This document shows positions 24,826 to 34,666 of a stretch of DNA of 64,000 bases, in pieces. The stretch is from Rhexocercosporidium sp. MPI-PUGE-AT-0058 (Eukaryota > Ascomycota > Leotiomycetes > Helotiales): the NCBI GenBank assembly GCA_020746875.1, contig JAGTJL010000003.1, forward strand, positions 1,922,001 through 1,986,000, in the 5' to 3' direction. Numbering within the stretch: position 1 is the stretch's first letter; each line of letters begins with the position of its first letter. Position numbers and translations under genes: made by a program. Below the pieces are notes generated by a model. The model did not search any database. It saw only the letters and a list, made by a program, of their open reading frames with translations, and was not told the DNA's origin.

Positions 24826-25082
24826 TATTATATATATATTTATTTATTCTTTTTATATAGAATCGGGCCCGTAGCATAAGGGGGTCGAGGCTTTTACGGT
24901 ATTAATAAAATCAGTCTTACTTATATATTTAGTCACGCCGGCGTTTTACTTCCCTTTATAAGTAACCCCTTTTATATATACGCTTCTCTTTTAGACTTTT
25001 TTAAAGGCCAGAGATTAATTCTTTAAATATAATTTACCTTAAACCTTTACGAAGCTTTACCTACTGTGAACTTTATCTGACA
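24826..25082 (+). repeat. Gypsy 3' LTR
   Basis: Aligns without gaps to 8,570-8,826. It retains the original CTGACA end that has decayed in the 5' copy. Its own start has decayed to TATTAT. Confidence 0.8.
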
Positions 25083-25089
25083 CTTTTTT

Positions 25090-25661
25090 TAATTAAAAAT
25101 AAATTAAATAGCACTAAGATCGACTTACTTAATCTTATCAAAAGTTAAATTAAGAGGTAGCTTTAAGGAAATCGTTAAGGAGTAATTTTAACTTAGCTAG
25201 GACCTCGCTAGTTATTAGCTTATGCTTCGTTAATAAGTAGAAAAAATTTAACTTATTAATTTACACGGCTTGCCCTTTTTATAATAATCTAAACACTTTA
25301 TAATAGATGAGCTAAAGTTATTAAAGCATTAAAAATCGGAGAACTCTTAGACTTTGTTAGCGCAACGTAGGCATAACTCTTAACGAACGTCGCTTTTATT
25401 TATAATAGCTTTATTTAAAAATTAAATACGCGTATTTTTCTTTCCTTTAAATAAAATTCGTTAAAAAGATCGGACGTTGTCCTTAGAATCCTTATTATTA
25501 TTATTTTAGTCGCTAGTATTAATTATCTTTAAGGAAATTGCTAAGGTTCGCTGGCGTTTAGTCGAGGTATTACTAGCGTTAATTGTAATAAAGCTAAGTG
25601 TCTTACTTTTGCGCTTACGGCCGGAGGAACTGCCGGCTAAGTACTTATTAAAAGACGACAT
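25090..25661 (-). pseudogene. Antisense Cys-motif coding remnant, family unknown
   Basis: An ATG at 25,661 on the minus strand opens a frame that begins MSSFNKYLAGSSSGRKRKSK. About 100 codons later it shows a Cys cluster, ELCLRCANKV...IKC..YYKKGKPCKLI, i.e. two CxxC-like pairs, the second now with a Tyr where a Cys might have been. The basic N-terminus plus possible zinc site suggests a nucleic-acid-binding protein. Stops are of TAA/TAG type. It lies just outside the Gypsy 3' LTR. I could not assign it to a family. Confidence 0.35.
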
Positions 25662-25689
25662 TATTAAGATCGAGGGGTAAGTGTAACTT

Positions 25690-26159
25690 ATAGTTTACTA
25701 TAATTATTATTATTAATTAAAAAAGGTTGTGAGGAAAGAAAGTATTATATACTTAGTAGGCGTTAGGCCCCTCTTATTAATAGCTTTTACCCTACTTTAT
25801 TCTCTTTAGAATTCACTTTTAAAATAAATAATAGAAAATTTAATTCGTTAGCCAATCGCTAATATAGCGCTAGTTAAAGGCTATAATATATCCTTACTTT
25901 TAAGACAAAAGTGAATAAGAGGGGAGATATTATAATAGTTTGTGCTCTTAGCGTTAATTGCGTAATCACTGCCTTTATAAAGACAGTAAGGGGGAAGAGG
26001 TAATCTTCCCTCCTTAGCAATTAACTTCTATATAAATTCAAATATTACTAGCGAGTCTATAGCGCTTCTCTAGCCATTCTATTGTGCCATAGTCACCTCA
26101 GCGTGCCAGTGATCATTACAGCGAGATAGAATAGTCCGCTGCGGTATGCTCTAGCTTTA
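25690..26159. other. Border of the AT-rich block
   Basis: Composition changes from strongly AT-rich to balanced within about 26,030-26,110. An 11-bp inverted repeat (CCCCTCTTATT at 25,768-25,778, complement at 25,914-25,924) encloses 135 bp. A second inverted pair lies inside it (ATTCACTTTT at 25,811-25,820, complement at 25,907-25,916). This could be a small hairpin or miniature element. No gene seen. Confidence 0.45.
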
Positions 26160-28311
26160 GTGATGAGTAAGAGGGACTTGCAAATCAATTCCACTTCTCC
26201 AGATGAAATGGGGAAAGTTACAGAAAAGGTTTTGCTGGATAGTTGCTCCGGGAGTGGCATCTTTCCCGGACATTTGAATGTCGAGACGAAAGAGCCGGAA
26301 ATTCACCTACCCGGCTGGAGGGACTTCTTCTGGCACACGAGCTTTGAAATCTCGTATTTGTTTTTTGGAAAATAATGTACGAACCGAGGCCTAGGATAAT
26401 GCTCTAGTAGCAAGTAGAAGTGAATCCTATTCTAGAAATTCAGGGGAGGAGAAACTGAGAGAAATGAAGAACTCGGTACCGTTTAATAATCTTATTGATG
26501 TAAAGTGTATTGTTGACTTATCAAATGAGTGGTTGTATGACCTCCCGGACTTCTTGGGATTTCCTCTTCTGGAAGGATATGCTAAGGGGGATTTCTAGAG
26601 TAGTGTTGGCGGGGAGACTAACGACGAATCTTCTGCATCGGCGTCTCTTAGAGGTCGAATCATATCCCCTCGCGACTTTGACCCTAAAGACCTGGACAAG
26701 GACAGATTGAGAGGCGTTATGCTTGATATACCGAAAAAATCATATGTATTTACCAGATCTGAAGCAACCTCGTTCAATAGCCTCGACTGGTTAAGCAATT
26801 CTTTATTATTTAAACAGCTGGAGATACCGAGGACTAAGGATAATGCTAAGAAAACTATCTTGTGGTTCCCGAATGCCGATGCTGTTACGAGAGATCTCTG
26901 TTGTCTTAAGTTATTGGGTGCAGAAGAAGTCTACTTGTCGGCTTTTTTTGACCGGCACGAGAGAAAGGACAAATATTTCTTCGATGAAGTTGTGGCGATT
27001 ACGAATACGTGGAAAACCGAATTCCATTTATCTTCTTATTAATTATTAGATGAAATGAAAGGGGATCCAGAAGTTGATACCTTGTTTCTGGGAGGCGGCA
27101 ATATAATCAGACGCGCTAGTATAGGGTTCCAGTTTATTGGAGATTTCTGGGATCGGTTTTGGACTTGCCATATTCTCGAGTACGAACCTAAGGAAGATTT
27201 AGAAAGACCACGTTTGTTTCAGTCTTCAGATCTAACTAGAGAGGCGAATGAGCGGCTAGAGAAGTTCAAAGACCTCATTCACCTTAGGATTTAAGGGGGC
27301 AGGGATGCGGAGAAGTCGGGACAGACAAAATCTGTCCCGGCACGTTAGCGCAAGGTACTCGAGCTTCTACTCTTCGACTTAATGCTACACAAGATCGACG
27401 GACGTTATATATAAATGCTTAGCAAGATCGAGATAGAACTTCGTCAATAAGCTTAAAATGTCCGGAAAGCCAAATCGAAATTGCCCTTCAAACTAGTCTA
27501 TTTAAATCGTCCCGACATCCTCTCTGTCGCAAATATACTCTTCTCCTCACTTATGAACAACGATTCTTACTCCTCCTTTAACGACAAATGGCCACTCTTC
27601 TAATACACCTTATAGGTTATGGAAGAAGATCTCCGCGAAACTCTCGATAAGATCGAACTTTGGCGTAACCGCGAGAAAGACCGGCAGCTGGAACGACTCT
27701 GCTGGATACGAGACGACGAGCGTCAGTTTCGGCCTGCGATTAACAAAGCTATCACTTCTAATAATCGCAAAATCAGGGAGCTGGAAAGGTATCTGATTAG
27801 TACTCGCTCACTTAGGATATCGCTCGCTAGTCGACTAGACTTAATAAGAAACGAGTTGAGCTTTTAAAGTGCGGAGAATGTTCGTTTCTTCACTTATGTT
27901 ACTGTTATTTTCTTGCTATTGGGTTTCGTAACGGCGATGTTCAGTATAAGTGGTGTGCCGAGTGCGAAGCCCGTGGGGTATATTGTTGTTATAGCGTTTG
28001 TGATTTTGCTTCTTACTGTTGTTGGGCTAGCTAATGCGCAATCTTTGGATGAGAAGGTTTTCCGTTCTGTGGCGAATGTTGTGTATTTTAATAAGCAGGA
28101 TCATGTTAATTATGAGGCTGAGAGCTAGGCTGCTCCGGCTTTGCAAGAGGAAAATGTGGCAGGTACCGATAGTGTCGAAGGGAATTCGACGACTTCGTTG
28201 AGGTCGACGTCTAGGATACGGGGATATTTTAGGTGGATTAAATATAGAGGGAAGAGTGAGAAGACGGATGGTCATCGCGCTGAGGAGGGGAGAGTGAGGA
28301 GGCTTAAGTGA
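26160..28311 (+). pseudogene. CorA-like membrane protein gene inactivated by nonsense mutations
   Basis: One reading frame can be followed from 26,464 to a TGA at about 28,309-28,311 (616 codons) with no frameshift but eleven internal stops. They start at 26,596, 27,040, 27,292, 27,346, 27,412, 27,448, 27,454, 27,601, 27,613, 27,865 and 28,126. All are TAA or TAG, none TGA, as expected when Gln codons suffer C-to-T mutation. The C-terminal part has a charged coiled region (about 27,619-27,860: WRNREKDRQLERLCW, NRKIRELERYL) and then two membrane helices (about 27,880-28,050). Between them is AMFSISG, where a CorA channel has GMN. This matches the fungal CorA-like proteins that often accompany ankyrin or NLR-type loci. 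An ORF at 26,160-26,375 in another frame may be the first exon; I found no intron that joins it in phase. Not functional as written. Confidence 0.65.
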
Positions 28312-28879
28312 AGTGATACGAATCTTATTCATCGCAAATATTCTTTAATTTCTGATGTTCCAGTGCGATGTAATGCTCACTTCTTTAACTCATAAACCCC
28401 AAATCGATTTCCTTTTATATCTTTGAAATATATATAAAACCTATTATTGCTTTCTGGTTCTTTGCCGCTTATAGTAACACTGCCCAATCTCTTATATTTT
28501 CTTTCGTTTATGCATTTACTTCGTTGATATAAATTCTTTCTGCCTTCTCTCTCCTTTCTTCTTTTTAAACCGGAAAGCACAAAAACGAGGGAAAATATAA
28601 CGGAACTGACTTTTTTAATACTCTTTATTATATGATAAACCGTAATACCTAGCCTGTTCTTTATCTCGCCCATCTTGCACGAAGCTAGGACTCATTGGAG
28701 CTAATACCTCAGCTTATAGCAGAGCACGAGGTATTGAGATAATGCGATTACTTTTGCGTCTAATGAAATTAAAATAAGAAAGCAAGTAGTTAAATGGTCC
28801 TGCACGATTCAGCTCTCGTTCTTGCCCTTGCCCTCGAAGTTATGGCAACTAAGAATAAACGGTAATTTAAAAAATCAGC
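28312..28879. other. Spacer after the CorA-like pseudogene
   Basis: A 98-codon minus-strand ORF (28,377-28,673) has a hydrophobic patch near its start and a basic middle. It has no recognisable domain and is probably chance or the tail of a decayed gene. Nothing else seen. Confidence 0.3.
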
Positions 28880-29520
28880 CGCTCGGCTGGAACTCGTGAA
28901 ACTGTCCCGTGAGACCTCTTTGCGTGGATTAGCAACTCTTTTTTAGTCTTAAGCCGCATACTATAGTTTATATAATTAATAACTGCCCAACGTGTATTTT
29001 ACTTACGTGCTTCTTTATAAAGTATCGACTTAAGGAACCCGGGGTTTAATATTCGGCGACCCTCTCGCGTATTATTAAGTGCGGATTTTTAATATAATAA
29101 AAATATATTTTAAGCTTCTTATTAGTCTTAATAGAAGTTATCGCCTAGCGAAGTGCGATATCTGGCTTAGCGGCTGGCATAAAGGGCCCGATAACCGTAT
29201 TAAGAGGCTTACGTCGAATATGACGAGAGGGTGCCTCTTCTTCTACGGCGTAATACGACGTAATCGCCTTAATAGCCGTGATTCTTTATTGCAATTCCTA
29301 TTCGGATGACTTCTTAAGTAAAGTAAGAATTGCGTCTATTAAGCTAAGCTGCTTTAGCGACATATTTATACGGACTAAAGCGTCTCGCGTATCCTCATCG
29401 ACTATTATACTTAATAGCTGCCGTTTATTATCCTTTACCGGCTACTTTAACTTATATTATTCCTTAATATCCTTAAAGAGTTTTCTCCGCTTTTGTTGCT
29501 TTTTATTATAACTATTTACA
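28880..29520 (-). pseudogene. RIP-degraded remnant resembling a DUF3435/C2H2 fungal protein
   Basis: A second, smaller AT-rich patch. Read on the minus strand, one frame continues through several TAA/TAG stops: TRDALVRINMSLKQLSLID, then AITSYYAVEEEAPSRHIRRK, then KIYFYYIKNPHLIIRERVAE and SLSRYFIKKHVSKIHVGQL. The last two match the layout of the C2H2 tail of fungal DUF3435 proteins, in which CFLC.G...R...T.GSLSRHF.KKH is usual; here the finger cysteines read as Tyr and one His as Tyr, consistent with C-to-T and G-to-A changes. DUF3435 proteins are tyrosine-recombinase relatives and include captain proteins of Starship giant transposons, but most C2H2-tailed members are not proven captains. The catalytic part is not present here. 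Family call is from memory of the motif order. Confidence 0.45.
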
Positions 29521-29581
29521 AGAATAATCCAACTTTGCCAAATTTTCCAGGAGGGACATGACTGAATCTCCTCCGTCCAAT

Positions 29582-31293
29582 TCAGTTGACGGCGAACTCA
29601 AAAGCATAAGCTGTGGAAGTGTCCATCTGGTTAACAGCAAACGTCACACTGTCGCCAGAATAGGCATGAGAATTTGTCCCAAGGTCGTTTGGAGCATCCA
29701 CTCGTCCAAAATGCCCTCCCGTGAAAGGGAAACCCCAAGTGTGGATGTTGAGAGACCCAGATGGTGGCAAGCCCACGGAAGACAAACCTTTGATGGTGAT
29801 ATCCCAAGTTCCTTTCGTAATGCGTGATCCAGTCAATACTCTAACCTTGTCCGTTCCCACGGTGGCATAAATATCCAGCTTGAGATCAGCCGACGGAAGA
29901 GTAGAAACTCGATGACCGGTCATGTTCTTGTTGTAGTACTTGTAGACTTGGAACTCGCCATTTGGGAAGTAATCTCCAGCAGTGGGACTGTAGTTGGATT
30001 CTGCATTCGGCTTGGAGATCAAGGATGCCATGAAGTCGTGAAGTTTATTTCCGCTCAACCAATTTCCCCGCAGGCCGATTGCATTGACTCTTTCAAGCTG
30101 CGAGATCCACCACGCTGCACCTGCAGGACACATTTCGTCATAGGTGGCGTATTCGTCGATATTTATGGGCTTGTTTGGAAGGCCGTACGTTTTGAGCAGC
30201 GACTGGAGTGCTCCACTTACTCCTTGCATATCTCCACCACCACCTTCCATGTGCCAGACATATTGATCTGGGACGCTTGCGTTATTTTTGATGAAGCTGA
30301 GATAGCTTGTCCACCCTACTTCAATGTTAGCAATGCTTCATTTCTGAAACCGAGGACTGCTAACATGTACTGCCGGGGCTTGGCGTGGCAGAGAATGCTG
30401 GACCGATCAATAGCACACCCGGCAGCTCATTTCTGTTAAGCACCTGTTAGAAAAGCTGGCAGGCAGGAAACTGGGATTAATCGAACAAACCTCAAGCGAT
30501 GATACGTTCTTCCCCACATCTGAAGATACTGCGACTGTCCCCGAGTCCAAAAGTATCTTAAGTCTGGCTCGTTCCATATATCAACAGACAGTCCATCGGT
30601 TGCGCTGTTTGCTTTCATGTCGGAAATCCACTGAGTAAGATACTTGTCATAAGAAGTCCAGTCTCCATTGTCTCCAGGATATGGGGCTGAGGAGTTTTGA
30701 CCTCCATCTGCGCCCCAAAGATCATGAATGAGAAATATGAAGGGAGCATTGTATTTTCGTGCGGTTCTGTAGTTAGATAATGCCGAAGCAAATCGAACCT
30801 TCTCTTATCAGCACTAGCCTTTTTTTGTTGGGGGAAGGGTGGTGGGGGGGTAGAACATGGATTCAGTAACTGACCTTGTATTCTGAAAGGCCCCAGATCC
30901 AGCCACGACCTGGAGCTCCTACTTGAGCTCCACCTGCTCTTGCGTAGTTGAAACCAATGTCTGTGTAGAAATGATCGGGTATCTGGTTGGCTGTGTCTGG
31001 GATGCCATAGAGGATACCACTAGCGAGATGACCTAAAAGGGAAAGTCAGATCTGATTTTCTCCTTTCGCGGAGTCCAAGAACAGCTCAATGTCTTGCATA
31101 AATAACAAATCATAAGAATGTACAGCATAATCTCACGAAAGAACGAAATGAGAAATCGTTACTGCAAGAGGCTAGTCTTACCTGGTGTTCCGACGTTGCT
31201 GTTCAGGTTGACGACCGAGGTCCCAGACGCTCTCTTTGCAACAGGATTGCATGCCACAGAAGCGGCAAGGAGAAGTGGAAGAAGTGAATGCAT
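29582..31293 (-). CDS. Secreted glycoside hydrolase, family 39-like
   Basis: Five exons on the minus strand: 31293-31182, 31032-30875, 30798-30491, 30432-30365, 30315-29582. All phases close and give 459 residues. The first 16-20 residues (MHSLLPLLLAASVACNPVA) are a signal peptide, so the enzyme is exported. A TIM-barrel hydrolase core follows. WNEPD at residues 165-169 carries the acid/base Glu (E167), and NIDEYATYDE in exon 5 carries the likely nucleophile Glu. A C-terminal beta domain (about residues 340-459) completes the fold. Fungal homologues with the same order are annotated GH39, a family containing beta-xylosidase and related activities; exact substrate cannot be told from sequence. 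The last short intron uses acceptor TAG, giving Trp-Trp at the junction. It lies tail-first beside the AT-rich remnant and upstream of a GH127 gene on the same strand. Confidence 0.85.
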
Positions 31294-31983
31294 TTTGAAG
31301 ACGAGGATTCAATTTGTGAGAGAGAGCCAAGCTGAGGATCTGAAAATAAGCATGCTCGGCCTAGATTATATAGATTTGCTTCGGAACAATTCCTACCATT
31401 AAACTTCCAGGACGGAGCTACTTTTTCATATTTCTCCCTCAAAACACATTAATCCTCTCCCTATCCATTGTTGGAAGTATTCTGGTCCCTGATCGGCTAC
31501 AGAAAGATTCCCCCATGACCCCTCATCTTCCCCGTATAATAACTCTTCCGTTGGTGTGAGCCTAAGCAGGGATAGTGTGTAGTTCTAAATACTCCGTAGA
31601 CTCCTACGTCTCGTATACCGGCACTTGACTGGCATGTCGAAAACTAAAAAATCATCCTGGAAGAGGTCGGGGTCTCCACCTCCACCCCCACCGGAGACGG
31701 CTGTGGATTCAGCGTCGACGTCCAAATGCGATTCTCTGGTTGAAGCGCGACTTCTCTCATACGCTAACCTCGTGATCATCACCCGAGTGCCATGTCTTCT
31801 TCGCAATTTGAAGCTACTCACTCTAGTACATCAGCAGATGTTGCGGGGAGAGCTCCGTGGAGTTTTTGTGCCGCTCCGCAAGGTTAACTAGCACGAAGAG
31901 AGAGGGGAGCGCTAAAGGAGACAGATCTCACGAGACAACAGTCAGAAAGACGTGAGCAGAATCTAGGTTCCTATTCACGAAAT
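31294..31983. promoter_or_regulatory. Promoter region of the GH39 gene and 3' flank of the GH127 gene
   Basis: About 690 bp between two minus-strand genes. A pyrimidine/purine-biased stretch with CCACCTCCACCCCCACCGG is at about 31,676-31,695. ORFs here are short, mutually overlapping and lack domain features. No TATA box could be chosen with confidence. Confidence 0.4.
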
Positions 31984-34182
31984 TTAATGCTTCCGACGAA
32001 TGCCAACCCGCATATGTCCCTTTCCTCCCCGATTATCACGCAGTGCGTATGGAATAAAATGTAAATTTTCAATCACCTCAGTCTGCCTGTAAGCAACCGA
32101 TCCGAACGGACCATTCTCTGCATGTCTCCTGCCAACATCAAGAAAGAAAGGGACTCCCTGGACCGTCAGAGCAACATATGGCTCCCCGATCTCACTCGCA
32201 GAGACTTGGCATTCGTCGACAATGCTAGCAGGATCGAGAACAAGACTTTTGAAGTGGTCTTCGACCCATGCGTTGTCGAAATCCTCCACACAATATACGA
32301 GGGGTCCTCGGGCAAGTGCGACGATATCTTGGTTCGTGTATGGGTGAGGCGAGATAAACCGTGGCTTGAGGGGGATTTCCAATTCAAAGGATGGATTTGC
32401 CTTTACCCAGTCTGCGGGAAGTGTCAGATATCCTTTCTCGAGCTGAGAACTTGGGGGCTTTGGTGACACCTATGAAAATTAGCAGTTGCATTTTAATGAA
32501 TTCGGACGAGTCCTACCTCCCAAGTCTCGGCCCAGTTGGGGATTCGAAGCTTGATGGTTGCAGATACATCGAATGTTTTTCGAAGGGTGAAGTTAATCTT
32601 CCCCTCCCACGGCCAATTGGATTTTTGCTCGAACTCCAGTACACTACCGTCAACCGGGATGTTCAAGGTTGCTGATGAGAACATGTGCACGTTAATCTGC
32701 ACGGATATTTCGTCTCGCACCTCGAAGCTCCACAGGTAACCCCCGATGTACCCAAGTAGTCTGGTTACGTTTGGTGGACAGCATGCGCAGGTAAACCATT
32801 CTGATCTTTTGGAAAGGTCGGTATCACTTGATGCCAGCTGGTTGACATATGTGAACTGCTTTCCCGTCGCAGACATTCCGGTCATCGCGGCGTTGTAGAA
32901 ACAGAGTTCCATGACATCTGCATATTTCCCGTCGAGATCCAGCTGCCACATATCAGTTACAAGTTCATTAGTCTGAAGATTAGCCTCACCTGGAGAAGCC
33001 TCTCTGATAGCATCATGACTCCAATCGCTGCACAAGTCTCGGCATAGCATCCACCTTCATCGGTTCCCGATGGCAGAAAGTAGTCGATACCGAATCCTTC
33101 CCATTGCTTCTGCGCGCCGATTCCTCCAGTGAGGTACATCTTCTTGTCCGTCATGTTCGACCATAACTTCTCCAAAGCTTCTTTCATTGGCTTGTTGTTT
33201 GTTTCATCCAGTCGGACCAAATCGGCGACTGCAGTGAGGAGGTACATGGCCCGCACGCTATGTCCTTCTACAGTTTCTTGCTGGATAATTGGCTTGTGGG
33301 CTTGCTGGTACCTGAAAAGACAGCCCGTCAGATTTATGCATATTGACCATGATGTTTTGCGCTTACCAGTAGCTGCGATTGACAGGCCAATACACAGGAC
33401 GCTCATTCTCTCTATCTCCTCGTGCTTCGCTCTCGACATCGTAGTAATGCCTTCCATCCTGGCCTGTGGGATTTCCTCGTTCTTCAATGAAGTATCGAGC
33501 TAGATGGAGGTGTTCTGGTGCGTTTGTCTTCTCGTACAGTCTGAGCAATGCCAATTCGATTTCAGGATGGCCTGGATAGCCATGCTTCTGCTGCGGCTCT
33601 GGACCAAATGTTTTGCAAAGCAGTTCAACATACTTGAGAATCGGCTCTAGCAGGAGGTCATTCTGGTAGTGCTCGTTGTGTGCTAACGCGGCTTCGATCA
33701 AATGGCCTGCGTTGTACCTGAGAGAATTTTTCAGCAACGCGGAACTTCTTTTAGATAATATCGATCATTACTTACAGTTCATGAAGATCTCGTAGATTCG
33801 TAAAACGCTTCGTTGGTTCCACAACTGTGAAGTGTATGTTGAGGTACCCGTCTGGCTGTTGAGCGAATCGTATCATGTCCACCAGCTCTTTCACAGCATC
33901 ATTGATCTCAGCATTCTCTTTCCATTGCAGAAAATAGCAGGCTCCCTCAATCCATTTCGCCACGTCTGAATCCCAAAATAAGTGATTAGGGACGGGCCAA
34001 ACGTCTGGTTTGTCGTTGTACGAGGGGTGCCATTTCAATTTGAAAGCATCGTACCGACCGGTCGTCTTTAGGACATTCAATTGGTACAATAAAGTATTGT
34101 CATAAACGACTTGGCGTCTTCGACTAATAAAACTCGACTCAGGAAATGAGGTTTTCGAGAAGACTTTCTGAGGGTATGCCAT
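31984..34182 (-). CDS. GH127 beta-L-arabinofuranosidase
   Basis: Five exons: 34182-33776, 33717-33367, 33311-32990, 32942-32517, 32469-31984. Phases close to 663 residues. The protein is a DUF1680/GH127 enzyme. The N-terminal part has the (alpha/alpha)6 barrel (HPSYNDKPDVWPVPNHLFWD, YNAGHLIEAA, GHSVRAMYLL). The zinc/catalytic cysteine site is visible: WEGFG (E324), YAETC (C346) and CACCPPN (C412, C414, C415). In the bacterial prototype HypBA1 the equivalent Cys pair supplies the nucleophile and zinc ligand. A beta-sandwich tail follows (GPLVYCVE near 32,310). There is no signal peptide, so it should act in the cytosol on imported beta-L-arabinose disaccharides. Divergent from the MFS porter with a 484-bp shared promoter, and on the same strand as the secreted GH39 enzyme. 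Confidence 0.9.
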
Positions 34183-34666
34183 GGTTGGATGAAGAACGAA
34201 AGTCGGTCAGAAAAATCCAAGAGCGATGTTGTGCAGAGAGTGACAGCCTCGCACTACTTTAAACGGAATCAGCTTCAATAACAATACAAGCTTTAAGCTG
34301 CCAATGGCAAGGCTGACGGTTGTCAGTATCCATGCCAGCCCACCGGAGCACTTTTTCACTACTTCCTCACGGGAAGTTCCCCCGCTTCGCCAGTGGCACC
34401 AATGAAAGTGGTGAACCTTCGTTCAGGGGATGGCTCGGTTCGCAGATTAACCCCGCGTTCCTCCACCGGGCACCAAATTTCCCCAGGATAGTGCCACTCC
34501 GGTGGATTACCCACTAAACAACACCATGAACTATCACTCCATCTCTTCTCCACACCGGGTCTCCAATGGTATATGATCGTCGCCATGGAACGGATAAGTT
34601 GACCTCAAAAAACCCAAGCTTCTGGCTCTTCTCCATTCCAGAACAATCAAACCATTACTGCTCATC
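34183..34666. promoter_or_regulatory. Divergent promoter between GH127 and MFS sugar porter
   Basis: A 484-bp head-to-head spacer, suitable for co-regulation of both genes. It contains GC-rich segments around 34,375-34,395 (TTCCCCCGCTTCGCCAGTGG) and 34,450-34,510 with possible CreA-type cores. I did not find a clear AraR or XlnR consensus. The ORFs inside are short and overlap in opposite directions. Confidence 0.45.

Larger units (their letters stand above)
8570..25082 (+). mobile_element. Ty3/Gypsy chromovirus with nested insertions
   Basis: Two 257-bp LTRs (8,570-8,826 and 24,826-25,082) share GGGCCCGTAGCATAAGGGGG and CACGCCGGCGTTTTACTTCC at a constant offset of 16,256 bp. Inside, on the plus strand, are gag (about 8,890-10,730), protease and start of reverse transcriptase (about 10,780-11,665), an inserted Copia element (11,666-19,610), and then the rest of pol (19,611-22,600), ending in a chromodomain. 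The two halves of the reverse transcriptase rejoin in frame across the insertion. A purine run, AAAAGAGGGAATAG, at about 24,809-24,822 precedes the right LTR. The 5-bp flanks (GAGGA and CTTTT) do not match, so an LTR-LTR exchange or later rearrangement is possible. After subtracting the Copia and the solo LTR, the element would be about 8.3 kb. All frames are destroyed by RIP-type stops. Confidence 0.8.

Noticed and set aside
28377..28673. 98-codon minus-strand ORF as a gene
   Set aside because: No domain, no splice partners, and composition typical of decayed spacer. Kept only as a note in the spacer entry.
29912..30439. 175-codon plus-strand ORF
   Set aside because: It is the antisense shadow of GH39 exons and crosses two well-supported introns.
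31625..31891. Pro-rich plus-strand ORF in the GH39 promoter
   Set aside because: Driven by a CCACCCC run, no conserved feature, overlapped by another ORF on the opposite strand.
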